From assembly GCF_000525875.1 (NCBI RefSeq), contig NZ_AODF01000024.1, forward strand, positions 1 to 64,000: a stretch of 64,000 nt of DNA. Reading direction: 5' to 3'. Origin of the DNA: Listeria floridensis FSL S10-1187 (GTDB taxonomy: Bacteria; Bacillota; Bacilli; Lactobacillales; Listeriaceae). Below are positions 8,923-17,731 of the stretch, one piece after another (the first letter of the stretch is position 1; every line of letters begins with the position of its first letter). A program made the position numbers and the translations under genes. The notes under the pieces are model-generated. The model did no database searches. It saw only the letters and a list, made by a program, of their open reading frames with translations, and was not told where the DNA came from.

Positions 8923-10033
8923 ATGTTTACAGCTAAGAATATTTCTGGACAGCGCTTTACGCTAACTCGCTCCAATGCCACTTTGCTAAAGGCACAACCA
9001 TTCTTGTTTTTTTTGTCCTTGCTGTAATGAGGAAGTTCTTGTAAAAAATGGCAACATCAAAGTCCCGCATTTTGCGCATAAACGTGGAACGAAATGTCGC
9101 TTTGCATCGGAAGGAGAATCAGAGAAACACTTGCTTGGTAAGCAAACCCTGGCAAAATGGCTAGCATATCAAGGTCATGAAGTCGAACTGGAAAGTTTTT
9201 TAAAGTTGATTAAGCGACAAGCAGATATACTGGTTGATGGGCAGATGGTGATAGAATTTCAATGTTCAACAGTTCCAATTGAGCAGCTGATTGAGCGTAA
9301 TTATGATTACTCGGAGCTACCTCTCAATACGATTTGGCTACTTGGTCAGCGTGTTTCGGAAAGTAAGCTTGGCTATTCAATTTCTAAATTTCAGCTTGGT
9401 TTCGTTAGGAAAACAAGTTTGTTAGGCTACTACCTTTTATTTTTCTCACCAGAAAAAAAGCAGTTTGAATGTATTCATCATTTAATTCATGCAGGAGGCA
9501 AGCATTTTTATGGTCAAAAGCTTGTGCTGGGTTTGCATCTTTCGGTTCGTGATATGGAGCTGAAAATGTCCAAGGCGCGTGCTTATTCTTCGAGTCGCGA
9601 AAGAAATGTTAGGTGTGACAGGGCACGACTTTGTTACTATTATGCGAAATTTAAGCAGCATAGTAAATTTATGAATCACTTATACCAATCAGGTTTTGCG
9701 CTCCAGAATTTGCCTGATCAAGTTGGCGTACAGCTTGATAAACAGTTTTTGGTTCATACTCCTCCAGTTGAATGGCAATTTGGATTGTGGCTTGATTTCT
9801 TTGATCGCTTGGAACCGGGGGATATCTTCGGTTTTGAAAGCATATCCGAGCGTTTCAGCAAGTCAGTAAGGGTAATGAAAACGATTGTACTTGATTCGGA
9901 TGAGCATTTGGAACTGCTACGAGACTATTTACTTTATCTTGAGGAAAGTGATATATTGGTTGAATTTGCGGAAGGACGCTTTCGGATGAAGCAGAAAATG
10001 AAATGGCACGGAAATCCTCGAATTTTGTCTTAA
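8923..10033 (+). CDS. coiA: competence protein CoiA, frameshifted
   Basis: CoiA-like nuclease of competence and DNA uptake, about 369 residues once repaired. ATG at 8923 follows AAAGGATG. The N-terminal part carries a zinc-finger-like stretch (CPCCNEE ... HFAHKRGTKC) and then the PD-(D/E)XK-type core (RQADILVDGQMVIEFQCS, around residues 95-115). A run of eight T at 9007-9014 is one base too long: with seven T the frame passes from the start into CPCCNEE without a stop. The downstream part alone would begin at 9131. Lies between mecA and pepF as in other Listeria. Confidence 0.85.
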
Positions 10034-10103
10034 TTATGATTTTTGCATTTTTATATTTTTTAGCTCATAATGAAAAGGTAGACTTATTTGGGGAGGTTTT
10101 AAG

Positions 10104-11915
10104 ATGGCAGACAATAAAGTAAAAGCATTACCTGCTAGAAATGAAGTCCCGGAAGAATTAACATGGGATTTGACAACTATTTTCGAATCGGATGAAGCGT
10201 TCGAAGCGGAGTTTAAAGAAGTTCAAAACTTGAGTGGTAAAAGCGAAGAGTATAAAGGAACGCTTGGGAAAAGTGCAGATGCTCTTCTCGAAGCTTTGAA
10301 ATTTCGGGATAGTTTGTTTGACCGTCTTGAGAACTTGTATGTATATGCGCATTTGAAGCTTGATCAGGATACGACTAATGCACTTTATCAAGGAATGAAC
10401 AGCCGAGCAGGGAGCTTGATTACGCAAGTTGCTGCGAAGATGTCTTATTTTGATCCGGAAATTTTGGAAATTGATGAAGCTCGTCTTGATGGTTTCTTAA
10501 ATGATCATCCAGGGCTTGGCTTATATAAGCATGAAATTGAAGCGTTGAATTTAAGTCGACCTTATGTGCTGTCTGAGAAGGAAGAAGCCATTCTTGCCAG
10601 TGCGGGAGAAGTACTCGGTAGTTCATCGCGAACCTTTAATACACTAAACAATGCCGATTTGAAATTTCCAACGATTCAAGATGAGGCTGGAAATGAGATT
10701 GAAATTACGCACGGACGTTATGGCAAATTAATGGAAAGCAGTGATCGCAAGGTGCGTGAAGCCGCTTTTAAAGGGATGTACTCAGTTTATGGAGGACTTA
10801 AGAATACCCTTGCGCAAACGCTTAGCGGGCAAGTGAAGAAATCAAATTTTTACGCTACAGTAAGAGGCTATAAGTCAGCTCGTGAAGCGGCTCTTTCCAA
10901 TAACCATATTCCTGAAACGGTTTATGACTCGCTGATTGAAACGGTGAATAAGCATTTGCCGCTGTTGCATCGTTATGTGGGCTTGCGGAAGAAAATTCTT
11001 GGTCTTGAAGACTTGCGGATGTATGACTTGTACACACCTCTTTCTAGTGAAGTCCATTTGGAATTTACGTTCGATGAAGCGAAGGAACTTGTGCTTGAAG
11101 GGTTGAAGCCACTTGGCGAAGAGTATCAAGCGATTCTTAAGAAGGCTTTTAATGAACGCTGGATTGATGTTGTCGAGAACCAAGGGAAGAGAAGCGGAGC
11201 CTATTCGTCAGGAGCTTACAGCACAAATCCGTATATTTTGTTGAATTGGCAGGATAATATTGATAATGTCTTTACGCTAGCACATGAGCTTGGACATAGC
11301 GTACACAGCTATTATACAAGGACAAACCAGCCATATGTTTACGGAGATTATTCGATCTTTCTAGCTGAGGTTGCTTCAACAACAAACGAAAATTTGCTGA
11401 CGGATTATTTGCTCAAGAAATATGATGATCCAAAGTTGCGCTCTTATTTGCTTAACCACTACTTGGATGGCTTTAAGGGGACTGTTTTCCGTCAAACGCA
11501 GTTTGCGCAGTTTGAGCATTTGATTCATCAAGCAGATCAAAATGGAGAAGCACTCACAGCAGAATTTTTTACGGAACAGTACTTTAGAATTAACCAAGAT
11601 TACTATGGTAAAGCAGTAGAATATGATGCTGAAATTGGCTATGAATGGTCGAGAATTCCTCATTTTTATATGAATTACTATGTTTATCAATATGCAACAG
11701 GTTTTTCCGCAGCTTCTGCGCTTAGTGCAAAGATATTGACGGAAGGTGAATCAGCTGTGAAACCGTACTTAGATTATTTGAAGGCCGGAAGATCTGATTT
11801 CCCAATCGAGGTTCTAAAGCGTGCTGGTGTAGATATGACAAGTCCGAAAGTGGTTGAAGATGCGCTGGAAGTTTTTGAAACGCGCTTGGCAGAGCTCGAA
11901 GAATTGGAAAAGTAA
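10104..11915 (+). CDS. pepF: oligoendopeptidase F
   Basis: Cytoplasmic zinc metallopeptidase of family M3 that trims oligopeptides of about 7-17 residues; 603 residues, normal length. The catalytic HELGH is near residue 393 and a downstream Glu ligand lies in FLAEVASTTNE. The C-terminal M3 helical domain is complete. The start is ATG after GGGGAGG. It fits functionally with the oligopeptide permease upstream. In Bacillus relatives pepF also neighbours the RoxS small RNA, as here. Confidence 0.95.
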   Translation: MADNKVKALPARNEVPEELTWDLTTIFESDEAFEAEFKEVQNLSGKSEEYKGTLGKSADALLEALKFRDSLFDRLENLYVYAHLKLDQDTTNALYQGMNSRAGSLITQVAAKMSYFDPEILEIDEARLDGFLNDHPGLGLYKHEIEALNLSRPYVLSEKEEAILASAGEVLGSSSRTFNTLNNADLKFPTIQDEAGNEIEITHGRYGKLMESSDRKVREAAFKGMYSVYGGLKNTLAQTLSGQVKKSNFYATVRGYKSAREAALSNNHIPETVYDSLIETVNKHLPLLHRYVGLRKKILGLEDLRMYDLYTPLSSEVHLEFTFDEAKELVLEGLKPLGEEYQAILKKAFNERWIDVVENQGKRSGAYSSGAYSTNPYILLNWQDNIDNVFTLAHELGHSVHSYYTRTNQPYVYGDYSIFLAEVASTTNENLLTDYLLKKYDDPKLRSYLLNHYLDGFKGTVFRQTQFAQFEHLIHQADQNGEALTAEFFTEQYFRINQDYYGKAVEYDAEIGYEWSRIPHFYMNYYVYQYATGFSAASALSAKILTEGESAVKPYLDYLKAGRSDFPIEVLKRAGVDMTSPKVVEDALEVFETRLAELEELEK

Positions 11916-11960
11916 GATTGTGAAATTGTAAATTTGTAAAAAAAAAATAAAAAAAAATTT

Positions 11961-12006
11961 GAAGAAGAAAGCCGATTTATTCACTTGTGCTTTCTTCTTT
12001 TTTTTG
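11961..12006 (+). terminator. pepF terminator
   Basis: GAAGAAGAAAGC pairs with GCTTTCTTCTTT, followed by a long T run. Confidence 0.85.
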
Positions 12007-12187
12007 TGTTTTGAGATTCTGTACTATTTTCAACTACTCTTCTGTACAGAGATGCGGCAAGGATTTAGCAAGGGTGTTTGTTTCAAAGTTTGTGATTCTA
12101 AGAACAGTTGAAATTCTTTGCTATGAAAGAGTGTGAAAAATGAAGCTGTAGCAAGGAAAAACCTTCATAAAATTAGTTTGTGAAGTA

Positions 12188-12216
12188 TTGAATTATGTTT
12201 TAGAATATGGTATATT
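12188..12216 (+). promoter_or_regulatory. promoter of RoxS/RsaE-type sRNA
   Basis: TTGAAT (12188-12193), a 17-bp spacer and TATATT (12211-12216). Predicted start of transcription is near 12223. Confidence 0.7.
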
Positions 12217-12222
12217 ATTACC

Positions 12223-12323
12223 GTGAAATAAATCACAAACAAATACCCCCTTTATTTGATTGTGTGAATTTCTCCTTTTGATTGCGCTGAAAGAAGCTGT
12301 ACCCGTTGTGGTACAGCTTTTTT
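12223..12323 (+). ncRNA. roxS: RoxS/RsaE-family small regulatory RNA
   Basis: A transcript of about 100 bases bounded by the promoter above and a strong intrinsic terminator (AAGCTGTACC pairs with GGTACAGCTT, then T run). It begins GTGAAATAAATCACAAAC and carries a stem with a C-rich loop (CAAATA-CCCCCTT-TATTTG), then a single-stranded TTTCTCCTTTTG. This order and these C-rich seeds are those of RsaE (Staphylococcus) and RoxS (Bacillus), which repress central-metabolism and redox mRNAs by pairing with ribosome sites. The pepF neighbour is also conserved. No open frame of note. Confidence 0.85.
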
Positions 12324-12512
12324 CGTTATTTTGGATTAGAAAGTGTGTGATGGAAGAGCATCTGTTCGTGGTGCTTTTTATGGGTTGTTATTTAAGGGCT
12401 TAGTGTGGGATAGCGACTTGGGCGGAAGAAGGCTACACTTTATGCTAAAATGGAAGAGTAAATATAAATTGGATAGCTGTTTGCTGTTCAGTGGAAGTTG
12501 AGAGGTTAGTGG

Positions 12513-13316
12513 ATGATTAAATTAGTTGCAGTAGATATGGATGGCACATTTTTAGATGATAGTAAGAAATATGATGATGAGCGTTTTAAGCGGATTTTTG
12601 AAGTCATGCAGTACCGGGATGCTGAGTTTGTGGTTGCAAGTGGTAATCAGTATGTTCAGCTGGTACAGTTTTTTGAGGAGATTAAATCTCGGATTACATT
12701 TGTCTCGGATAATGGTGCATTGATTACAAGGAATGGCAAGGAGATTTTTTCGGGTACGTTTAAGCGCTCGGACGTTGCAAGGGTTGCAAAGGTTTTAGAA
12801 GAACGGACAGAATTTCAAGCGGTACTTTGCGGCAAGAAAGGTGCTTATGTTCTTGATTCGGTTTCCGACCAATTTATTGAAAGTATTCGGTTTTATTGTC
12901 CTGTGCTTGAGAAAGTAGCGGATTATAGCGAAATTGATGATGAAATTTTGAAATTTGCGCTCGCTTGTCCAGAAGAAGAAACGGAACGTCTTTTACTTGA
13001 GCTACACGGCGAAATAAGCGAGATTGCGATTCCTGTCAGTAGCGGGCATGGCAGTATTGATTTGATTCAACCAGGCTTGCATAAAGGGAATGCTTTGCAA
13101 TTTTTGATTGATTATCTTGGACTCGCAAAAGAAAATGTAATGGCTTTTGGCGACGGTGGGAATGATATCGAAATGCTTGAGCTTGCTGGTGCAAGTTTTG
13201 CAATGGCTAACGCGCCAGAAAAAGTGAAAAAGGCTGCGAAATATACCGCGTTATCGAACAATGATGCGGGTGTATTGAATGAACTGGAAAAAACGTTTGT
13301 AGTAAGCAAGATCTAA
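12513..13316 (+). CDS. Cof-type HAD-IIB family phosphatase
   Basis: Haloacid-dehalogenase-like sugar-phosphate phosphatase, 267 residues. Motif I is DMDGTFLDD at residues 8-16, motif II is VASGN, and motifs III/IV are KGNALQFL and GDGGNDIEML. The cap between them is the IIB type of Cof proteins. Substrate cannot be told from sequence. ATG with GAGAGG upstream. The following gene is convergent, with only 10 bases between stops and no obvious terminator. Confidence 0.9.
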   Translation: MIKLVAVDMDGTFLDDSKKYDDERFKRIFEVMQYRDAEFVVASGNQYVQLVQFFEEIKSRITFVSDNGALITRNGKEIFSGTFKRSDVARVAKVLEERTEFQAVLCGKKGAYVLDSVSDQFIESIRFYCPVLEKVADYSEIDDEILKFALACPEEETERLLLELHGEISEIAIPVSSGHGSIDLIQPGLHKGNALQFLIDYLGLAKENVMAFGDGGNDIEMLELAGASFAMANAPEKVKKAAKYTALSNNDAGVLNELEKTFVVSKI

Positions 13317-13325
13317 ATATGAATT

Positions 13326-13625
13326 CTAACCTTGCCAGAAAGATCGTTTTAAATCAACGCAGCCGTTTTCTTTGAAGGGAACGTGTTCTTTTTTGAGAAG
13401 CTCGATTTGTTCATGCCAGCCGGGGACGGTGCGACCGCTTGCATTTACGACGCGATGGCAAGGCATGGAAAGGGAGCGGTCGACGTGCTTCAAGACGTTT
13501 CCGACGAGCCGTGCATTTTTGGGATGGCCAATCATATAAGCGATTTGACCGTAAGTGGTCACTTTGCCAAGCGGAATTTTGGCGATGGTTTGGTAGACGG
13601 CTTGAATGAATTCTGGATTTGCCAT
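13326..13625 (-). CDS. MGMT-type DNA alkyltransferase domain protein
   Basis: A 99-residue protein equal to the C-terminal DNA-binding domain of O6-methylguanine-DNA methyltransferases. It has the helix-turn-helix (GKVTTYGQIA), the arginine finger region (NARLVGNVLK) and the PCHRVV active-site motif. Alkyltransferase-like proteins of this length usually have Trp in place of the Cys; here the Cys is kept, so transfer activity is possible. ATG follows AAAGGAGA. Confidence 0.85.
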   Translation of the reverse strand: MANPEFIQAVYQTIAKIPLGKVTTYGQIAYMIGHPKNARLVGNVLKHVDRSLSMPCHRVVNASGRTVPGWHEQIELLKKEHVPFKENGCVDLKRSFWQG

Positions 13626-13695
13626 GGTTTGTCTCCTTTTTAATTTAAGTATAGCAAAATCAAAAGTATTTTTGAAAAAATGAGGTGCGGCGTTA

Positions 13696-14727
13696 GTGGA
13701 ACTTACTTATGCTAAATTGAAACAGTTAGCGGTACATTTTGTTGGAAACAAGGCGCAGGAAGAGGGCTACGAAGTTTCACAAAATGTGTTGACGGAGTTT
13801 TCGGAGGAGCTGAGTCAAACACTCCTTTCGATTTTTCTCGATAGTTTTACAAAAGAAGAATTTTTTCAGTTTGTTCATGAATCGGATTTGAATTTGAATG
13901 AAGTGTTTACTTACAGTCAAAATATTTTTGCAGATGATACGCATTTTTTGGCGGATTCGGAAAGTATTTTGAAGCACCTTTACAGTGAATCGACACATCC
14001 TAATATTAAAAGCGGCGATTTATGGATTTTTGAAATTGAAGGTATTGTAGCAGATGGTGAAATGTGTAACGCGCTTGGGATTTTTAAAGTAGAAAATAAA
14101 GAAATTTATGTGAAAAACAATTTTGATGGGCAAAAATTCGCAGTTAGCTATGATAAAGGAATTACAGGAACGGATCTTGACAAAGGCTGTATTATTTTGA
14201 ATACTTCGGCTGAAACTGGCGGAAAGGTTCTTGTGTTAAGTCGTCTATCGAAAAATGATTCGATTTACTGGAAAGATCGCTTTCTTGGTGTTGAAAAAAT
14301 TGCGGATGATAGCTTTTTAACGGAAAACTTTGTAAATATTTGTACAGATTATATTAAGCAAAAAGAAGAATCGCTAATGGAAAAATCGCATTTTGTAAAG
14401 GCGACAAGCGAGTATCTGCAAGAGGAAGAAAATCTAAGTATTGATACTTTTGCGGAGAAAACATTGGCTGATCCAAGGCAGCAAGCTGAATTTAAAACGG
14501 TAGTTGAAAATTATGAGCAAGAACATAATATCCGCTTTCCAGAGGAGTTTGAGCTTGATGAAGAACAGGCTGAAAAGCTGAGTAAGAAGGTACGCAAAAC
14601 GTTGAAGCTCGGGAAAAATATTACACTTACTGTTAAAGATTTGGAAAATCTTGATGAAAATGATTTTGTACAGGGCTTTGATAATGATCGCGGCAGGAAT
14701 TTTATGATTGTGTATTATGATGAATAG
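13696..14727 (+). CDS. nucleoid-associated protein, NdpA/YejK family
   Basis: A 343-residue cytoplasmic protein of the 37-kDa nucleoid-associated family. Characteristic features are the central block of alternating strands (SGDLWIFEIEGIV ... CIILNT) and the C-terminal helical region. The start is GTG at 13696 after GAGGTG. Its role in firmicutes is not settled. It is followed by a terminator shared with the convergent glyoxalase gene. Confidence 0.7.
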   Translation: MELTYAKLKQLAVHFVGNKAQEEGYEVSQNVLTEFSEELSQTLLSIFLDSFTKEEFFQFVHESDLNLNEVFTYSQNIFADDTHFLADSESILKHLYSESTHPNIKSGDLWIFEIEGIVADGEMCNALGIFKVENKEIYVKNNFDGQKFAVSYDKGITGTDLDKGCIILNTSAETGGKVLVLSRLSKNDSIYWKDRFLGVEKIADDSFLTENFVNICTDYIKQKEESLMEKSHFVKATSEYLQEEENLSIDTFAEKTLADPRQQAEFKTVVENYEQEHNIRFPEEFELDEEQAEKLSKKVRKTLKLGKNITLTVKDLENLDENDFVQGFDNDRGRNFMIVYYDE

Positions 14728-14760
14728 AAAAAAGCGGCCCGTAGCGAGCCGCTTTTTTTT
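14728..14760 (+). terminator. bidirectional terminator
   Basis: AAAAAAGCGGC pairs with GCCGCTTTTTTTT; it has A and T tracts on both sides and serves the two convergent genes. Confidence 0.85.
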
Positions 14761-15145
14761 ATAAAGTATGATTTTGGATGACTTCGGTTTTGTAGCCGTC
14801 TGGGTCGGTGATGAAATAATAGTTGGGTTCGCTTCCAGGCAAACCTTTTAAGTCTGTTACCGTGTAGCCTTGTTTAACATGGTCAGCATGAGACGCTTTT
14901 AAATCGTCAACGCCAACAGCAAGGTGTCCGTAGCCGTCACCAAGGTTGTAAGGTTCTTTTTTATCATAGTTGTAAGTCAGTTCAAGTTCGAAACCGCCTT
15001 CTTCAAATGCCATATATACTAGTGTGAATTCATATTCAGGATAATCTTTGCGTCGGACTTCTTTTAAACCAAACGCATTTTCGTAAAATGAAAGTGATTG
15101 ATCGAGATTTTGAACACGAATACATGTGTGTAGCATATTTGTCAT
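14759..15145 (-). CDS. gloA: glyoxalase I-like protein (VOC family)
   Basis: Lactoylglutathione-lyase-like protein of about 128 residues with two beta-alpha-beta-beta-beta halves. Likely metal ligands are the His of MLHTCIRV, the Glu of FELELTYN, the His of YGHLAVGV and the Glu of YKTEVIQN, the pattern of GloA. It probably clears methylglyoxal or a thiol adduct. ATG at 15145 is preceded at seven bases by GAGGAGG, so the GTG three bases upstream is not needed. Confidence 0.85.
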   Translation of the reverse strand: MTNMLHTCIRVQNLDQSLSFYENAFGLKEVRRKDYPEYEFTLVYMAFEEGGFELELTYNYDKKEPYNLGDGYGHLAVGVDDLKASHADHVKQGYTVTDLKGLPGSEPNYYFITDPDGYKTEVIQNHTL

Positions 15146-15252
15146 CACAATTCCTCCTCTAAGATCTTAGTCTTTCCTCTTTTATTCTAGTATAGAAAAA
15201 ATAGAAAAACAAATATCAAGAACGATTATTTCCCTTTCCGTGAATTCGTTGT

Positions 15253-15258
15253 TATAAT
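15253..15258 (+). promoter_or_regulatory. -10 box of the MBL-yjdI-GNAT-ltrA group
   Basis: TATAAT 33 bases ahead of the MBL gene; no convincing -35 hexamer. Confidence 0.4.
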
Positions 15259-15290
15259 TTGAGTAGAATTTCGAAAAGGTGTGAAAAATT

Positions 15291-15917
15291 ATGCTAAAAG
15301 TTGAACACATTGTGACTGGGCCGGTTGAAGAAAATACGTACGTGGTTCATGATGGAAAATCGCTTTTTGTGATTGACCCTGGAAGCGAACCAGAGCGAAT
15401 TGAAGCGATGATCGCACAAACCGGAGCTAAACCTGTTGCAATTTTACTGACACATACGCACTACGACCATATCGGCGCGCTTGATGCGATCCGTGATAAA
15501 TACCAGATTCCTGTTTATGTTAGTCCAGAAGAAAATGAGTGGCTTGGCAATCCAGAACATAACGGCTCTGTAATGTTGAAACAACACGGATTTCCGCCTA
15601 TTACCGCTAGACCTGCTGACTTTCTGCTTGAACTAAAAACTTATGAACTGAACGGCATTCGCTTTAAAGTCGTTGCAACGCCAGGGCACTCTATCGGAAG
15701 TGTCAGCTTTATTTTTGATGATTTTGCGATTGTCGGAGATGCTTTGTTTAAAGGAAGTATCGGTAGAACGGACCTTTACACAGGCGATTATGATATGCTG
15801 ATCGAAAGTATTACGCGGGAGCTTTTCACGCTTCCTGATGATACAGTAGTTTATCCGGGACATCGCGAAGCTACTACGATTAAACACGAGAAAGACACCA
15901 ACCCGTATTTTAATTAG
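15291..15917 (+). CDS. metallo-beta-lactamase-fold hydrolase (glyoxalase II-like)
   Basis: A 208-residue MBL-fold enzyme with the metal motif THTHYDH near residue 54, GHSIGSVSF, GDALFKGSIGRTDL and the final PGHREATTI. This is the pattern of small hydroxyacylglutathione-hydrolase-like enzymes (Bacillus YqgX type). A link with the divergent glyoxalase I-like gene in thiol or aldehyde detoxification is plausible. It starts a tight cluster in which the next three genes are separated by 15 bases or overlap. Confidence 0.88.
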   Translation: MLKVEHIVTGPVEENTYVVHDGKSLFVIDPGSEPERIEAMIAQTGAKPVAILLTHTHYDHIGALDAIRDKYQIPVYVSPEENEWLGNPEHNGSVMLKQHGFPPITARPADFLLELKTYELNGIRFKVVATPGHSIGSVSFIFDDFAIVGDALFKGSIGRTDLYTGDYDMLIESITRELFTLPDDTVVYPGHREATTIKHEKDTNPYFN

Positions 15918-15932
15918 AATGGAGGAGTTTAT

Positions 15933-16181
15933 ATGACGGAAGAAGAATTGCTTGAAAAAGGATATCGCAAATATACAGGCGAGGAAATTGATGTCTATTT
16001 TAATACGCATGTTTGCCAGCACTCTGGAAATTGCGTAAGAGGAAACGGTGAAATTTTTAATTTGGAGCGAAAACCTTGGATTCTTCCAGATAATGCATCT
16101 AAAGATGAAGTGAAACGTGTGATTGATACATGTCCAAGCGGAGCGTTGCATTATATTGAGAAAGAAGGGGTTAGCAAGTGA
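15933..16181 (+). CDS. YjdI-like mono-cluster ferredoxin-like protein
   Basis: An 82-residue protein of the Fer4_19/YjdI type. Cysteines are in HVCQHSGNCV and in VIDTCPSGAL, the ligands expected for a single iron-sulfur cluster. It has a ribosome site (GGAGG) and overlaps the next gene by four bases. YjdI proteins are often found beside a small GNAT protein, as here; the biochemical role is unknown. Confidence 0.85.
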   Translation: MTEEELLEKGYRKYTGEEIDVYFNTHVCQHSGNCVRGNGEIFNLERKPWILPDNASKDEVKRVIDTCPSGALHYIEKEGVSK

Positions 16182-16459
16182 TCGAATATAAGAATGGCGA
16201 AAATCGAATTTTTGCAGTAGATGAGACCGGAAAAGAAGTCGGGGAAGTTACTTTTTCAAATGCAGGGGACGGAATGTTTATCATTGACCATACGGGCGTA
16301 ATCGACGAAGCGCGCGGTCAAGGGATTGCCCAAGAACTCGTGAAACATGCGGTAGAAAAAGCACGGAAGGAAAATAAGAAAATCTTGCCGCTTTGCCCAT
16401 TTGCAAAATCCGAATTCCAAAAGAAAACTGAATATCAGGAAGTTGAATTTAAGCGCTAA
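16178..16459 (+). CDS. small GNAT-like acetyltransferase (YjdJ type)
   Basis: A 93-residue single-domain protein with the acetyl-CoA loop ARGQGIAQELV and a C-terminal CPFAKSEFQKK segment, as in YjdJ-type GNAT proteins. The start is GTG, overlapping the end of the yjdI-like gene; its stop overlaps the ltrA start. Partner of the ferredoxin-like gene by context; substrate unknown. Confidence 0.85.
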   Translation: MIEYKNGENRIFAVDETGKEVGEVTFSNAGDGMFIIDHTGVIDEARGQGIAQELVKHAVEKARKENKKILPLCPFAKSEFQKKTEYQEVEFKR

Positions 16460-17689
16460 TGGCTAAGAAAGTAGCGATCTTTGAAGAGCGAAAAGTCTCG
16501 TGGCTTGAGCTCTTTTTTGATTTAATATTCGTTACGGCTGTTTCTTCGACGACACATTTATTCGTCTCGATCGACCATCACCCGGATCATACGCTACTTT
16601 ATTTCGGCGAATATCTCTTGATGGTTACACCGATGTTTTGGGCATGGATTGGGCAAACCATGTTTTACAATCGTTTTGGTGAAAAAATGAATCGGCCGGA
16701 ATTTTTCATGCTGAGCCAAATGTTCTTTTTAATTTTGATGACCGCAAGCTTTGACCTTGAGTTTTCTGACACGTTCTACACGTTCATTATCGGCTACGCC
16801 GGTATTCGTCTTATTACCGTCATTCAATATTTTATTGTTGGTAGGCGACACGCTGGGAAATTTAAATATGTTGCGAATTTGCTTGGAAGCGAATTTCTGA
16901 TCGGTATTTTAATTTCGCTTAGCTCGATTTTCTTTGAAGGTGACTTGCGATTTATCATTATGTATATTGGTATTTTTCTCGATATCCTACTTCCGCTTAC
17001 AAACAGCAAACGACTTAAACAAGTTCCAGTGCACTTTCCGCATCTGGCTGAACGCTTTGGCTTATTTGTAATCATCACATTCGGTGAAACTATCGTTGCG
17101 ATTACAAACATCTTGGTTGGACATACGAAAGAACCTTATACATTGTCGTATGTTTTTTTAAGTTTCACGATTATTGCTGTTTTATGGGCATCCTATTTCC
17201 ACAGTTTTGAGCACATAGTGGATCAAAATAAAAAAAACAAACGGCCAAATCTTACTTTATGGTCATTACTTCATTATTGTCGCCATCATGATGCTTGCAG
17301 CCAATATCCATCTATTATTTTTAGGGCACCTCAATAAAAGTTTGCTCTTACTGCTGATGTACGGCTCTGTAGCGCTCTTTTTTGTATCCAAGCAAATCGT
17401 TTTCGGCTTGCATAAAAAAGCCGAAGTAGAATTTTATTTATGGAAAGAAATTATTTTGCTTTTGGCACTCGCAGTATTCTATTTGATTAATCAATTTACA
17501 GCGCTTCCGCTGATCACAAGTTTCATCTCCATTTTAATCTGTGCTGTATTTGATTTGGTTATCCAGTTTCAATCCAGTCGAACCATTCGTAAAAAAGCTG
17601 AAACCCGCAGGGGTTCAGCTTTTTTTTACGAAGTACCAGAAAGATTACGTCAGCTTCCGAATTTTCCCCTTGACAAAAATGTTTCCTAG
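16459..17689 (+). CDS. ltrA: low temperature requirement protein LtrA, frameshifted
   Basis: Polytopic membrane protein of the LtrA family, first described from cold-sensitive Listeria; function unknown. The N-terminal signature KVSWLELFFDLIFVTAVS is at residues 12-29. An extra A in the run of eight at 17230-17237 breaks the frame; with seven A the reading continues into NGQILLYGHYFIIVAIMML and the downstream half. The end is also doubtful. One more A in the AAAAAA run before a terminator at about 17590-17627 would give a stop (RKKS then TGA) just before that hairpin, so the last 30 or so residues may be spurious. Confidence 0.8.
17589..17627 (+). terminator. ltrA terminator
   Basis: AAAAGCTGAAACCC pairs with GGGGTTCAGCTTTTTTT. 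It sits inside the uncorrected end of the ltrA frame, which argues that the true stop is just upstream. Confidence 0.8.
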
Positions 17690-17700
17690 GTGCAAAATAT
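17670..17700 (+). promoter_or_regulatory. mntH promoter with candidate MntR operator
   Basis: TTGACA at 17670-17675 with a weak -10 (AAATAT, 17695-17700). The segment 17681-17696 reads on the minus strand TTTGCACCTAGGAAAC and matches the Bacillus MntR box TTTGCCTTAAGGAAAC at 12 of 16 positions. Its overlap with spacer and -10 would give manganese-dependent repression. Confidence 0.5.
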
Positions 17701-17731
17701 AGGTAGTTCAAAACAGAAAGAAGGATAGACT

